Assembly: GCA_003220535.1 (NCBI GenBank)
Contig: QHSU01000061.1
Coordinates: 62,001 to 126,000, forward strand
Source: Candidatus Rokuibacteriota bacterium
GTDB taxonomy: Bacteria > Methylomirabilota > Methylomirabilia > Rokubacteriales > CSP1-6
Reading direction: 5' to 3'
Length of the DNA stretch: 64,000 bases
In this document: piece after piece, positions 52,162 to 60,606 of the stretch
Layout of the letters: each line of letters starts with the position of its first letter
How positions within the stretch are numbered: the stretch's first letter is position 1
Position numbers and translations under genes: made by a program
Notes under the pieces: model-generated
What the model saw: the letters and a program-made list of their open reading frames with translations, nothing else
Told to the model about the DNA's origin: nothing
Databases searched by the model: none

Positions 52162-52903
52162 CGTCGTCGGTCCCGAGGTAGATGGCCGCGACCTCCGGAT
52201 CGCTCCGGATCTTGTCCTTGCTCCCCTCGGCGAGGACGCGCCCCTGGAAGAGCACGGCGACGCGATCGACGAGGTCGAGGGCGACGTCCATGTCGTGCTC
52301 GATCAAGAGGATCGTCGTGTCACGGGAGAACCGCCGGATCATCTCCGTCACCGACGCCGTCTCGGCGGGCGACAGGCCCGCCGTCGGCTCGTCGAGCAGG
52401 AGGACTTTCGGCGCCCCCGCCAGGGCCAGGATCAGCTCGACCTGCCGCTGCTCGCCGTACGAGAGCCGGCCCGTCATCTGCTGGCACCGGTCGGCCAGCC
52501 CCCAGTCGACGAGCAGCGCCTCGGCGCGCGCGAGGAGATGGCGATACGTCTCACGCGGTCGGTGGAGCGCGAAGCGGACCGGGTCGAGCCCTTGCACGGC
52601 GAGCAGCACGCTGTCGAGCACGGTGAGCCGCGGGAAGAGCGTGGTGATCTGGAAGGTGCGAGCCAGCCCGAGCTGGGCGCGGCGGTGCGGCGGCAGCCGG
52701 GTCACGTCCTGGCCGAACAGGCGAATCCGCCCCGCCATGGGGCGGAAGATCCCGGTGACGATGTTGAAGAGCGTGGTCTTGCCCGCGCCGTTGGGGCCGA
52801 TGATGGCCAGGCGCTCGCCGGGCGCGACGACCAGGTTCACGTCGTTGAGGGCGAGGAGCCCGCCGAAGCGGTGGGAGAGCTGCTCGACCTGGAGGGCCAT
52901 CAT
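52154..52903 (-). CDS. livG: Branched-chain amino acid-type ABC transporter ATP-binding protein LivG
   Basis: A 249-residue ATPase: Walker A GPNGAGKT (36-43), signature LSYGEQRQVE, Walker B VLLLDEPTAGLSP, and the LivG-specific LGLARTFQITTLFPRLTVLDSVLL. The ATG overlaps the LivM stop (ATGA). It forms a heterodimer with LivF. ATG at 52900 (second methionine) is an equally possible start. Confidence 0.95.
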   Translation of the reverse strand: MMALQVEQLSHRFGGLLALNDVNLVVAPGERLAIIGPNGAGKTTLFNIVTGIFRPMAGRIRLFGQDVTRLPPHRRAQLGLARTFQITTLFPRLTVLDSVLLAVQGLDPVRFALHRPRETYRHLLARAEALLVDWGLADRCQQMTGRLSYGEQRQVELILALAGAPKVLLLDEPTAGLSPAETASVTEMIRRFSRDTTILLIEHDMDVALDLVDRVAVLFQGRVLAEGSKDKIRSDPEVAAIYLGTDDDA

Positions 52904-53835
52904 GCCGGCGGGCTTCCCAGGCGCTGCCGGACGAGCCCAACGAGCCCGTGAGGTGCCCAGAGCGTGACGAGCACGTAGATGACGCCCAGGACCAGCACCC
53001 AACGCTCCATGTAGGCGCTGATGAGATTTTCCAGGAACACGATGACGGCGGCCCCGAGTGCTGCGCCGATCAAGGTGCCGGCGCCGCCGAGGATGACCAT
53101 GAGCAACGCCGAGGCCGAGAAGACGATGTTGAGATAGCTCGGGCTCACGAATCCATTGAAGTAGACGAAGAGATTGCCGGCGAGCCCGGCAAAGAGCCCG
53201 GCCAGGATGAACGCGACGTACTTGTAGCGCCACACGTCGTAGCCGAGCACCTCCATCCGGCGCTCGCTCTCCCGGATGCCGACGAGCGCCCGCCCGAACG
53301 GCGAGCTCACGATCACCCATAGCACGACGGCGCCGAGCGCGAAGAAGCTCAGCACGAAGTAGTAGAAGGGCACGCCCTCCGTCAGCGCCCACGGCAGCGG
53401 CAGCTGCGGCCGCGGCACGCTGGGCAGCCCGTCGTCGCCGCCGGTGAGCGAGCGCCACCCGAAGGCGATGCCCCACAGGACCTGGCCGAGGGCGAGCGTG
53501 ATCATGAGGAAGTAGCTGCCGCGGGCGCGCAGGGCGAAGAGGCCGAAGAGCGCGCTCACGCCACCGGCCATCAGGAGCCCCGCGGGAAAATCGAGCCAGA
53601 AGTTGTTGGCGACCCGGAGCGCCAAGAGCCCGACCGTGTAGGCGGCGACCCCGAAATATGCGGCGTGGCCGAGAGACGGGAGCCCGGCGTAGCCGAGGAG
53701 GAGGTCGAGGCTCATGGCGAAGATGCCGAAGATGAGCATCTTCGTGAGCAAGCTCAACTGGTAGGAGGAGAGGACCGCGGGCAGCGCGACGAGGATCGCG
53801 AGCGCCGCCGCCCCACTCGCCAGGCGCGTCTTCAC
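52900..53835 (-). CDS. livM: Branched-chain amino acid-type ABC permease LivM
   Basis: A 311-residue inner-membrane permease. Typical sections: LLTKMLIFGIFAMSLDLLLGYAGLPSLGHAAYFGVAAY, FALRARGSYFLMITLALGQVLWGIAF, and SPFGRALVGIRESERRMEVLGYDVWRYK (the EAA-like coupling loop). GTG start with GTGA overlap to the LivH stop. Confidence 0.95.
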   Translation of the reverse strand: MKTRLASGAAALAILVALPAVLSSYQLSLLTKMLIFGIFAMSLDLLLGYAGLPSLGHAAYFGVAAYTVGLLALRVANNFWLDFPAGLLMAGGVSALFGLFALRARGSYFLMITLALGQVLWGIAFGWRSLTGGDDGLPSVPRPQLPLPWALTEGVPFYYFVLSFFALGAVVLWVIVSSPFGRALVGIRESERRMEVLGYDVWRYKYVAFILAGLFAGLAGNLFVYFNGFVSPSYLNIVFSASALLMVILGGAGTLIGAALGAAVIVFLENLISAYMERWVLVLGVIYVLVTLWAPHGLVGLVRQRLGSPPA

Positions 53836-54686
53836 CGGACGCCGAAGAGTCCCGTGGGCCGGATGGCCAGGATGATGGCCATCGGCGCGAACACCGTGAA
53901 CAGGGCCAGCTCGGGGAAGAGCGCCTTGCCGAAGTTGTCGAGGAGCCCGACGAGCAGGCCGCCCACGAAGGCACCCTTGAGGCTGCCGAGCCCGCCGATG
54001 ATGACGACGACCAGCGCCATCTCGAGGATCTCGAAATCGGCCCCGGGGTAGACGCCGACGAAGGGCCCGCCGATGATGCCGCCGAGTCCGGCCAGGAAGG
54101 CGCCGAGCGCGAACACGGCGGTGGACAGGAAGCCGACGTTGACGCCCGTGCCGCGCGCCATCTCGGCGTCGTCCACGCCGGCGCGGATCATGGCGCCCAG
54201 GCGCGTGCCCTCCTGGAGCCACCAGAGCCCGAGGCCGATGACCAGCCCCACGGCGATGACGAAGAGGCGATAGCTCGGGAAGACGATCGCGCCGATCCGG
54301 ATCGATCGCTCGAAGATCTCGGGCTTCGGCAGCGTTTGCGGCGTGCCGCCCCAGAGCCAGAGCGAGAGATCGGCGAAGATCAACAGGAACCCGAAGGTCA
54401 GGAGGGCTTGCGGGAGCTCCTGCTCCGGGAAGCGGCGGAGGAAGAAGCGCTCCATCACGACGCCGACCAGCGTGACCACGGCCGTGGCGGCGAGCGCGGC
54501 GAGCACGAAGCTCCCGGTGACCCTGATCGTCGCGAGCCCGACGTAGCCGCCCAGGATGTAGTAGGAGCCGTGGGCCAGGTTTAGCATCCGCATGAGCCCG
54601 TAGATCAGCGAGAGCCCGGCGGCGAGCAGGAACAGCAGCATGCCGAACGAGATCCCGTTGAGGGCTTGGGTGACCCAGAACGTCAC
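53832..54686 (-). CDS. livH: Branched-chain amino acid-type ABC permease LivH
   Basis: A 284-residue permease, MTFWVTQALNGISFGMLLFLLAAGLSLIYGLMRMLNLAHGSYYILGGYVG, with the LivH loop GTRLGAMIRAGVDDAEMARGTGVNVG and a final AIRPTGLFGVR. About eight helices. It is the first transporter component of the operon; its start is 16 bases after the flavin monooxygenase gene stop. Confidence 0.95.
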   Translation of the reverse strand: MTFWVTQALNGISFGMLLFLLAAGLSLIYGLMRMLNLAHGSYYILGGYVGLATIRVTGSFVLAALAATAVVTLVGVVMERFFLRRFPEQELPQALLTFGFLLIFADLSLWLWGGTPQTLPKPEIFERSIRIGAIVFPSYRLFVIAVGLVIGLGLWWLQEGTRLGAMIRAGVDDAEMARGTGVNVGFLSTAVFALGAFLAGLGGIIGGPFVGVYPGADFEILEMALVVVIIGGLGSLKGAFVGGLLVGLLDNFGKALFPELALFTVFAPMAIILAIRPTGLFGVR

Positions 54687-54702
54687 CGGTCAGTTCTCCC
54701 GT

Positions 54703-55818
54703 TCAGCCACGCTTGAGCGCGGGCAAGACTTTCTCGCCGAAGAGTCGGATGTTCTTCTGGGCGAGCGGGTGCGGCAGCGAGCCGAACTGGAAGAGCCCGA
54801 CGAAGACGCCGACGCCCAGCTCGCGCGTCTGCGCGCGGATCTCGCGAATGACGTAGTCGGGGTCGCCCACGATCGACATGCCTTCCTTCTGGCAGAGATC
54901 GAAGTCGAACTCGTAGAGCGGCACGTCCTCGGCCTTCTCGACCCGCGCCGGACGCGGGGGCGGGGACTGCCCCATGAGCGCCAAGGAGCCGCGATGGTAG
55001 CTCAGGAGCTTCTGCCAGAAGTAGTCGAGATGCGGCTCCGCCTCCTCGCGCGCCCGGGCGTTCGTCTCCGCCACGTACACGTGGCGCACCAGGTGGCAGT
55101 GCTCGGGCCCGGGTGTCCAGCCGTGCTTGCGGGCCAGCGCCCGGTATCGATCGAGGACGGCGCGCACCCGCCCGACCGACCGGTAGGCGGAGCCGGTCGG
55201 CACGCGGCGGCTGGCCGCGATCTCGAGCCCCTCGTCGCTGTCGGCGGGCAGGATGATCGGCGGATGGGGCACCTGGAGCGGGCGCGGCCAGATCGAGACC
55301 CGGTCGAAGTTGAAATACTTGCCGTGCCACGCGAAGGGCTCGCGCTCCGTCCATGCCTTCACGACCAGGTCCCACGCCTCGGTCATGCGGGGGCGGGCCT
55401 CGGCGAGCGGGACGCTGTAGGCGAGAAACTCCTGGGGCACCCCGCGCACGAAGCCCGAGATGATGCGGCCGCCCGACATGACGTCGAGCATCGCGACCTC
55501 CTCGGCGAGTCGGACGGGATTCGCGTGGAGCGCGGGCAAGTTGCCGAAGATGCCGATCTTGATCTTCTTCGTCCGCTGGGTGAGCACGGCGGCGATGAGG
55601 TTGGGCGACGGCATGAGCCCGTAGGGCTTGGCGTGGTGCTCGTTGATGCAGATCGCGTCGTAGCCGCACTCCTCGTAGAGCTCCATCTGTCGGAAGTGCT
55701 CGTCGTACACCTGCCGGCCGAGCGCTGGATCATAGAGCCGGTTCGAGTCCGGGTAATAAGACGCCTCGGCGAGGTGCGGCCAGGGCATCAGATCGAACGC
55801 GTAGACCTGCATGGTCAT
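54703..55818 (-). CDS. LLM-class flavin-dependent monooxygenase
   Basis: A 371-residue luciferase-like protein: YDAICINEHHAKPYGLMPSPNLIAAVLTQRTKKIKI, LAEEVAMLDVMSGGRIISGFVRGVPQEFLAYS and WPRPLQVPHPPIILPA. It resembles the protein at 41954-43138. The start ATG overlaps the stop of the preceding monooxygenase (ATGA), and it lies directly upstream of livH, which links it to uptake of the same compound. Confidence 0.9.
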   Translation of the reverse strand: MTMQVYAFDLMPWPHLAEASYYPDSNRLYDPALGRQVYDEHFRQMELYEECGYDAICINEHHAKPYGLMPSPNLIAAVLTQRTKKIKIGIFGNLPALHANPVRLAEEVAMLDVMSGGRIISGFVRGVPQEFLAYSVPLAEARPRMTEAWDLVVKAWTEREPFAWHGKYFNFDRVSIWPRPLQVPHPPIILPADSDEGLEIAASRRVPTGSAYRSVGRVRAVLDRYRALARKHGWTPGPEHCHLVRHVYVAETNARAREEAEPHLDYFWQKLLSYHRGSLALMGQSPPPRPARVEKAEDVPLYEFDFDLCQKEGMSIVGDPDYVIREIRAQTRELGVGVFVGLFQFGSLPHPLAQKNIRLFGEKVLPALKRG

Positions 55819-56816
55819 CTCCTTGCCATCGACGGCGTTCGCCAGGCGGGCATGACCTCACGGCTCCAGGCCTCGAGCGTGCCCGCGATGTTGGTCCCCA
55901 TGAGCAGCGGCAGCACGTGCGTCACGCCGCACGCCTCGAGCCGCCGGACCGTCTGCGCCACGTCGGCGGCCGTCCCCGCGAAGACGAAGCTCTTCGCGAT
56001 GTCGTCCGGCACCTGACGCGCATGCGCGGCATCGAGCGCAATGTGCTCGTCCCAGCGATAGCGCGCGAGGATCGTCGCGCCCAGCGCGCGCATCGCGTCG
56101 CCGCCGGCGGCCACCCACGGGCCGACGCGTCTGAGCGTGGTGGCCGCCCAGGAGCGCGTCTCGTTGATGGCCTGCGCGCCGTCGGTGCCGATCGAGGATC
56201 CCGCGATCACGACGACGTCGAGCGACCCGGCGTCGCGGCCTGCCCGGCGCGCGCCGTGCGCCACGTGGGCCAGCGCCTCGCGCACCAGCTCGGGCACGAC
56301 CCCGACGTTGAGGATGACGCCGTCCGCCAGCTCGCCGGCGACCTGGAGCACCCGAGGACTCGAGCTGGCGGCGTAGACCGGCACGCGCGGCGCGGCGATC
56401 CTGCCACGGACCTCGACGCCGTTCAGCGTCACCGTCTCACCAGCCACCAACGCCTTGATGAGCGTGAGCTTGCGGCGAAATTCGGCGGCGCCGTCGGCGC
56501 CCAACCCGACGGTGCCCACCGCTGAGCCGCCGACGCCGACCCCGAGCAGGCACCGTCCACCGCTGAACTCGTTCAAGGCCAGGATGCCGCCCGCCGTCAC
56601 CGTCAGGTCGCGCGTCACGGTGTTGGTCACGCCGCTGCCGATGCGGATTTGTGATGTGGCGTTGGCGCAGAGGGCGATCGCCGAATAGAGGTCGGGGGTC
56701 AGGAGCTGGGTGTCGCCGATCCAGACGGCGTCGAAGCCCAGCCGCTCGGCGGTCACGGCGTACTCCACGTACCGGCCGAGCGGGAACGGGCCCCAGAAGC
56801 CGGCGCCGAACTTCAC
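55815..56816 (-). CDS. LLM-class oxidoreductase, F420-dependent methylene-H4MPT reductase-like
   Basis: A 333-residue protein of the shorter LLM group: VKFGAGFWGPFPLGRYVEYAVTAERLGFDAVWIGDTQLLTPDLYSAIALCANATSQIRIGSGVTNTVTRD, then GRCLLGVGVGGSAVGTVGL and VYAASSSPRVLQVAGELADGVIL. Such proteins often use coenzyme F420 or FMN. GTG 56816 is chosen, as it begins the conserved first strand. Downstream the next monooxygenase overlaps. Confidence 0.85.
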   Translation of the reverse strand: MKFGAGFWGPFPLGRYVEYAVTAERLGFDAVWIGDTQLLTPDLYSAIALCANATSQIRIGSGVTNTVTRDLTVTAGGILALNEFSGGRCLLGVGVGGSAVGTVGLGADGAAEFRRKLTLIKALVAGETVTLNGVEVRGRIAAPRVPVYAASSSPRVLQVAGELADGVILNVGVVPELVREALAHVAHGARRAGRDAGSLDVVVIAGSSIGTDGAQAINETRSWAATTLRRVGPWVAAGGDAMRALGATILARYRWDEHIALDAAHARQVPDDIAKSFVFAGTAADVAQTVRRLEACGVTHVLPLLMGTNIAGTLEAWSREVMPAWRTPSMARR

Positions 56817-56895
56817 GGGGTCATCCTCGAGTCCAGCGCCACCTCCTCGTGTGTGGGCAGCACTATCGCCCACCTCATGACCGTTGACAACTCGA

Positions 56896-58128
56896 TCACT
56901 TGGCCCATTTGCCCTTCAGGTCGACGTAGGAGGGCATCGCCATGAACTCCTCGGGGGACCACGTCCAGAACTGGCTCACGTTCGGATAGCTGGCGATCGG
57001 CACGTTCTGGAGCACTCCGCCCTTTCGCTCGGTCCGGAGCACGTACACGGTTTGGACGGGGTTGTGGAAGGCGTCGAGCTTCACCTTCCCCCGCGGCCCC
57101 TCGACCTCGATTTTCTTGAGCGCGGCGAGGAACGCGTCGAGGTTCTCGACGTCGCCCTTCACGGCTTCGAGGGCCCGCGCGATCATCTGTGACCCGAGGT
57201 ACCCCTGTTCCGCCGGCGCGTTCATCGGCCGCTTGTACTTGCTCTCGAAGGCCTCGCGCACGCGCCGGTTCTCCGTCAGCTCCAGGGCGGCGCTCCAGTG
57301 ATACGAGAGAATGATGCCGAGGGCCGGGTCGCCGAGCCTATCGAGGAAGCTCTCGTCGGTGAGGCCGCCCTTGGCGATCAGCGGGATCTTTCCCTTGAGG
57401 CCGACCTCGGCGTACTGGCCGACGAACCGCATGGCGTCGGATCCGAAGATCGCGACGGCCACGACGTCGGTGTCGCGCCGGATTTGCGTCAGGTACGGCA
57501 CGAAATCCGGGACACCCAGTGGCGGGTACAGCTCCTGGATGACCTGGCCGCCGGCTGCGACGAACGTCCGGGCCACGCCCCCGATGTGCTCGTGGCCCGC
57601 CGCGAAGTCGGACGCGATCAGGACCATCTTGCGATAGCCCTGCTTGTGCGCCCATTCGCCGAGCGGGTGGGACGCCTGGCTGTTCGAGAACGAGCAGCGG
57701 AAGACATAGTCGCTTCGCTGCTTCTGGGTGAGCCCGTCGGCACCCGCGTTCATGATCATGAGGGGCACTTTCTTCTCGATCACGTAGGGGCGCAGCGCGT
57801 AGGCGACGGGCGTCTCGATGATCCCGCCCAGGATGTGGGTGCGGTCGCGCTCCACGAGCTTCCGGGCCTTCGTCAGGCCTTCGTCCGGTTTGTTGCTGCC
57901 CGTGCTTTCGGTCAGTACCTCGACCCGGCGGCCGCCCGCTCGATGGCCGATCTGGCTCCAGTAGAGGAGGGCGCCGTCACGCATGTCGATACCGAGCTGA
58001 GCGAGCGGTCCGGTGTTCGTATAGATGATGCCGAGCTTCACCGGCTCGCGTTCCTGGCCCTGGGCGGCGGGGCCCACGAGGGCCAGGCCCAGCACGAGCA
58101 ACGCCCGGCGGAACACGTGGGATCTCAT
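56896..58128 (-). CDS. Branched-chain amino acid-type ABC substrate-binding protein
   Basis: A 410-residue periplasmic protein with a signal peptide (MRSHVFRRALLVLGLALVGPAAQGQ). The mature part EPVKLGIIYTNTGPLAQLGIDMRDGALLYWSQIG, LGGIIETPVAYALRPYVIEKKVPLMIMNAG and SHPLGEWAHKQGYRKMVLIAS are LivJ/LivK-like. It heads the minus-strand block of two monooxygenases and livHMGF. The ligand may be an aromatic or amide compound rather than an amino acid; this is inference from the neighbours. Confidence 0.92.
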   Translation of the reverse strand: MRSHVFRRALLVLGLALVGPAAQGQEREPVKLGIIYTNTGPLAQLGIDMRDGALLYWSQIGHRAGGRRVEVLTESTGSNKPDEGLTKARKLVERDRTHILGGIIETPVAYALRPYVIEKKVPLMIMNAGADGLTQKQRSDYVFRCSFSNSQASHPLGEWAHKQGYRKMVLIASDFAAGHEHIGGVARTFVAAGGQVIQELYPPLGVPDFVPYLTQIRRDTDVVAVAIFGSDAMRFVGQYAEVGLKGKIPLIAKGGLTDESFLDRLGDPALGIILSYHWSAALELTENRRVREAFESKYKRPMNAPAEQGYLGSQMIARALEAVKGDVENLDAFLAALKKIEVEGPRGKVKLDAFHNPVQTVYVLRTERKGGVLQNVPIASYPNVSQFWTWSPEEFMAMPSYVDLKGKWAK

Positions 58129-58174
58129 CGCTGGCTCTCCTTGTTCGCGGATGTCTTGCGGGTCCCGGCCGAGT

Positions 58175-58478
58175 CTAGCGTGGCGGGAACGGAATGTCCG
58201 CCGGATGTCCGAGCTGCGGCACCTTGTCCACGCACGCGTTGTGGAACTCGTTGCCGGCCTTCCGAACCTCCTGGACGTACGCGTCCAGGACCTGGTTGTG
58301 GTTCTCGGAAGAAGAGGCGCACGCCCGTGGTGATCCGCTGGGCGTTGACCGTGAACGGGCCCGTCCCGGGCATCAGGAGGCCGATCTTGATGGCCGACAT
58401 CGGCTGAGCTGGGACCGATCCTCCTCCGACCAGCACCGCGAGCACGGCCAGGACGGCGACATCGGCTCGACGCTTCAT
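58175..58478 (-). pseudogene. Substrate-binding protein remnant with internal deletion
   Basis: The N-terminus (signal peptide MKRRADVAVLAVLAVLVGGGSVPAQ, then IKIGLLMPGTGPFTVNAQRITTGVRLFF) is a normal Liv-type binding protein start. In another frame the fragment continues with HNQVLDAYVQEVRKAGNEFHN and ACVDKVPQLGHPADIPFPPR, a binding-protein C-terminus, and stops at 58175. About 300 residues are missing. It lies 46 bases upstream of the intact binding-protein gene's start. Confidence 0.7.
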
Positions 58479-58644
58479 CAGGGCCTCCTCCGGGGGATCG
58501 GACGTGCGAAGAACATTGCGGACCTTCCGATCGCTGTCAAGAACGCGTGACCGCGCGGACGTCGGCGCGACGAGGCCTTGAACGACGCGTTATCATCGGG
58601 GTGGCGAAACGGAGCCGCGAACCGTCGTGACAGAGGAGGACCGT

Positions 58645-59124
58645 ATGGCAGCCAAGGCCGAAGCGCTGGCGAAACAGTTCGAGGCGAAAGTCCAGGAGGC
58701 GACCGCGGTGCTCGACCGCCTGAGCGACGCCGACTGGAAGAAGACGACGTCGGCGGAGAAGTGGACGGTCGGCGTGGTCGCGCACCACATGGCGGGGGGG
58801 CACGAGGGGATCGCCGGGATCATCAAGACCGTCGCGGGCGGCCAGTCCATCTCGAACTTCACGATGGACATGCTCCACGACATGAACGCGAAGCACGCCC
58901 AGGAGCACGCCAAGGCCACCAAGGCGGAGACCGTCGCGCTGCACAAGAAGAGCGCGGCCGCGGCCGCCGCGGTGTTGCGCGGGCTCAGCGATACCGATCT
59001 CGCCAAGAGCGGGACGGTCCTTACCGGCATGCCGCCGATGAGCGTCGAGCAGGTCGTCGGCGGCATCCTTTTAAACCACATCGACGAGCACCTCAAGAGC
59101 ATCCGCGCGACTGTCGGCGCCTGA
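58645..59124 (+). CDS. DinB-family protein
   Basis: A 159-residue protein. LDRLSDADWKKTTSAEKWTVGVVAHHMAGGHEGIAGII, MNAKHAQEHA and VGGILLNHIDEHLKSIRATVGA have the three metal-binding histidine regions of the DinB/YfiT fold. ATG 58645 is preferred as GAGGAGG lies five bases upstream; an earlier in-frame GTG at 58627 precedes that Shine-Dalgarno sequence. The helical middle is rich in Ala, Lys and His. Confidence 0.85.
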   Translation: MAAKAEALAKQFEAKVQEATAVLDRLSDADWKKTTSAEKWTVGVVAHHMAGGHEGIAGIIKTVAGGQSISNFTMDMLHDMNAKHAQEHAKATKAETVALHKKSAAAAAAVLRGLSDTDLAKSGTVLTGMPPMSVEQVVGGILLNHIDEHLKSIRATVGA

Positions 59125-59167
59125 CCGCGCTTGCCTCTCGGCCGCGGTCGCCGAACGCTGAAGATCG

Positions 59168-59238
59168 AGCCGGCGGCTCAAAAAGGTCCAGATGCGAGGG
59201 CGCCAACGAAGCAGATGGACCTTTTTGAGCCGCCGGCT
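59168..59238. repeat. Perfect 23-bp inverted repeat at a convergent junction
   Basis: AGCCGGCGGCTCAAAAAGGT (plus CCA) at 59168-59190 and its exact complement at 59216-59238 flank 25 bases. The right arm overlaps the MFS stop codon, so the repeat encodes its last residues. The AAAAAGG/CCTTTTT core is AT-rich in a GC-rich background. Possible bidirectional terminator or dispersed repeat. Confidence 0.8.
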
Positions 59239-60508
59239 AGGCGAAGAAGCCGGGCCGCGGTCGCGCGCGAAGGTCGGCGACGAGCAGGCCGAGCGCGACC
59301 AGCACGACCGCCGCCGAGCTGAGCGACAGCGACCACTGCACGCCGATCACCGCGCCGAGAACGCCGACCGTCAGGCCGCTGCCGGCGCGCAGGCCCAGTA
59401 TGGAGGTATTGAAGAGTCCCACCATGCTGCCCCGGAGGTGGGGCGGGGCCAGCAGCTGGATGATGGTCTGCGCCATCGACGTGAACGCGATGTTGAAGAT
59501 GCCGGCCAGGACGAGGAGCGCCACCGCCGCCGGATAGCTCGTCGCCGCCGGAAACAGCGCCATCGACACGCCCCAGACCGCCGCGCACGCGATCGCGGTC
59601 CGCGCACTGAGCCGGATGAACGCCGTGCTCTCGAGCAGCAAGGCGCCGATGATGGCGCCGGCCGCGTTGCCCGCGAGCAGTACGCTGTACCAGGTGCCCG
59701 TCTCGTCGGCCCCGAGATTGTGCGCGTACTCCGGCATCTGGGCTTGAAAGGCGTTGCCGACCAGGAACGACGTGGTGCCGCCCAGCACGATCATCATGAG
59801 CAAGCGCGGATCGGAGCGAGCCTCGGCGAGGAGCCGGCGGATCTCGACGAGCCCGAAGCCGGACGCGCGCCGCCCTCCGTCGCGCCGGTGACCCGTGTAC
59901 GGGATGCGCAGCAGAAAGAGCGTGAATGGAACATAGATGAGGATGTTGGTCAGGAGGCCCAGGCCCGGGCCGAGGACGAGCATGAGCCCGCCGCCGACCG
60001 CGGGGCCGAGAAGAATCGCCAGATACCGGCTCGTGGCGTTGAGCCGGATGGCGCTCGGCAGGCGTTCAGGCCCCACCATGTCGTAGACGATGAGCTGCGA
60101 CGCCGGCAGCCCGATCACGCCGGCCCCTCCGTGGACGAGCAAGATCACCGCCGCGTGCCAGATGCGCAGTGTCCCCGTGAGGAAAAGGACGGCCCACGCG
60201 AGCGACGCGAGCGCGAACAGCCCCTGCGAGATCTGGATGAGCTTGCGGCAATCGAAGCGGTCGGCCAGGGTGCCCGCGTACACCGAGAAGAGGAGGAAAG
60301 GCACCCAGTGGCTGATGACGGCGAACCCCGCGAGCGTCGGCGAGTGGAACGCCTGGAAGATCACCCAGTAGCTGATGACGTGCTCGATGTTGTCGGCTGT
60401 CGCGCTGAGGAGCACCAGCACGAAGTAGCGACGGTAGTCACGGTGGTGAAGCGCCCCGAATTTCGTGCCCGGCGACGGGGAAGGGGCGGGGAGCGGCGAT
60501 CGATCCAC
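59237..60508 (-). CDS. MFS transporter (enterobactin-exporter EntS-like)
   Basis: A 423-residue membrane protein with about twelve hydrophobic segments. FGALHHRDYRRYFVLVLLSATADNIEHVISYWVIFQAFHSP and YAGTLADRFDCRKLIQISQGLFALASLAWAVLF hold the MFS loop motif (GxLADRxxxR), and a LRGSMVGLFNTSILGLRAGSGLTVG stretch is seen near the C-terminus. Members export siderophores or drugs. GTG start; the C-terminus lies inside an inverted repeat. Confidence 0.9.
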   Translation of the reverse strand: MDRSPLPAPSPSPGTKFGALHHRDYRRYFVLVLLSATADNIEHVISYWVIFQAFHSPTLAGFAVISHWVPFLLFSVYAGTLADRFDCRKLIQISQGLFALASLAWAVLFLTGTLRIWHAAVILLVHGGAGVIGLPASQLIVYDMVGPERLPSAIRLNATSRYLAILLGPAVGGGLMLVLGPGLGLLTNILIYVPFTLFLLRIPYTGHRRDGGRRASGFGLVEIRRLLAEARSDPRLLMMIVLGGTTSFLVGNAFQAQMPEYAHNLGADETGTWYSVLLAGNAAGAIIGALLLESTAFIRLSARTAIACAAVWGVSMALFPAATSYPAAVALLVLAGIFNIAFTSMAQTIIQLLAPPHLRGSMVGLFNTSILGLRAGSGLTVGVLGAVIGVQWSLSLSSAAVVLVALGLLVADLRARPRPGFFA

Positions 60509-60512
60509 TGGG

Positions 60513-60526
60513 CCGATTATAATCGG
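60513..60526. promoter_or_regulatory. Perfect palindrome CCGATTATAATCGG with TATAAT
   Basis: A 14-base perfect dyad between the divergent MFS and transhydrogenase genes, five bases from the MFS start. It contains TATAAT (60518-60523), a consensus -10 box for either strand. Probably a promoter/operator that could switch direction. Confidence 0.5.
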
Positions 60527-60538
60527 TGGACGGCGAGG

Positions 60539-60590
60539 TGCGCGCTGCAGGCCGTCGCGGGGCTGGGGCCCCGCCGGCCGAGGCGCGGCT
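60539..60590 (+). repeat. Dispersed leader repeat, copy 4 (short form)
   Basis: GTGCGCGCTGCAGGCCGTCG and ...CCCCGCCGGCCGAGGCGCGGC match the two ends of copy 1 with the interior removed. The ends can pair (GGCCGTCGCGGGG with CCCCGCCGGCC). The GGCCGAGGCGC end lies 17 bases before the ATG of the following gene. Confidence 0.75.
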
Positions 60591-60606
60591 AAAAGAGAGG
60601 AACCGC

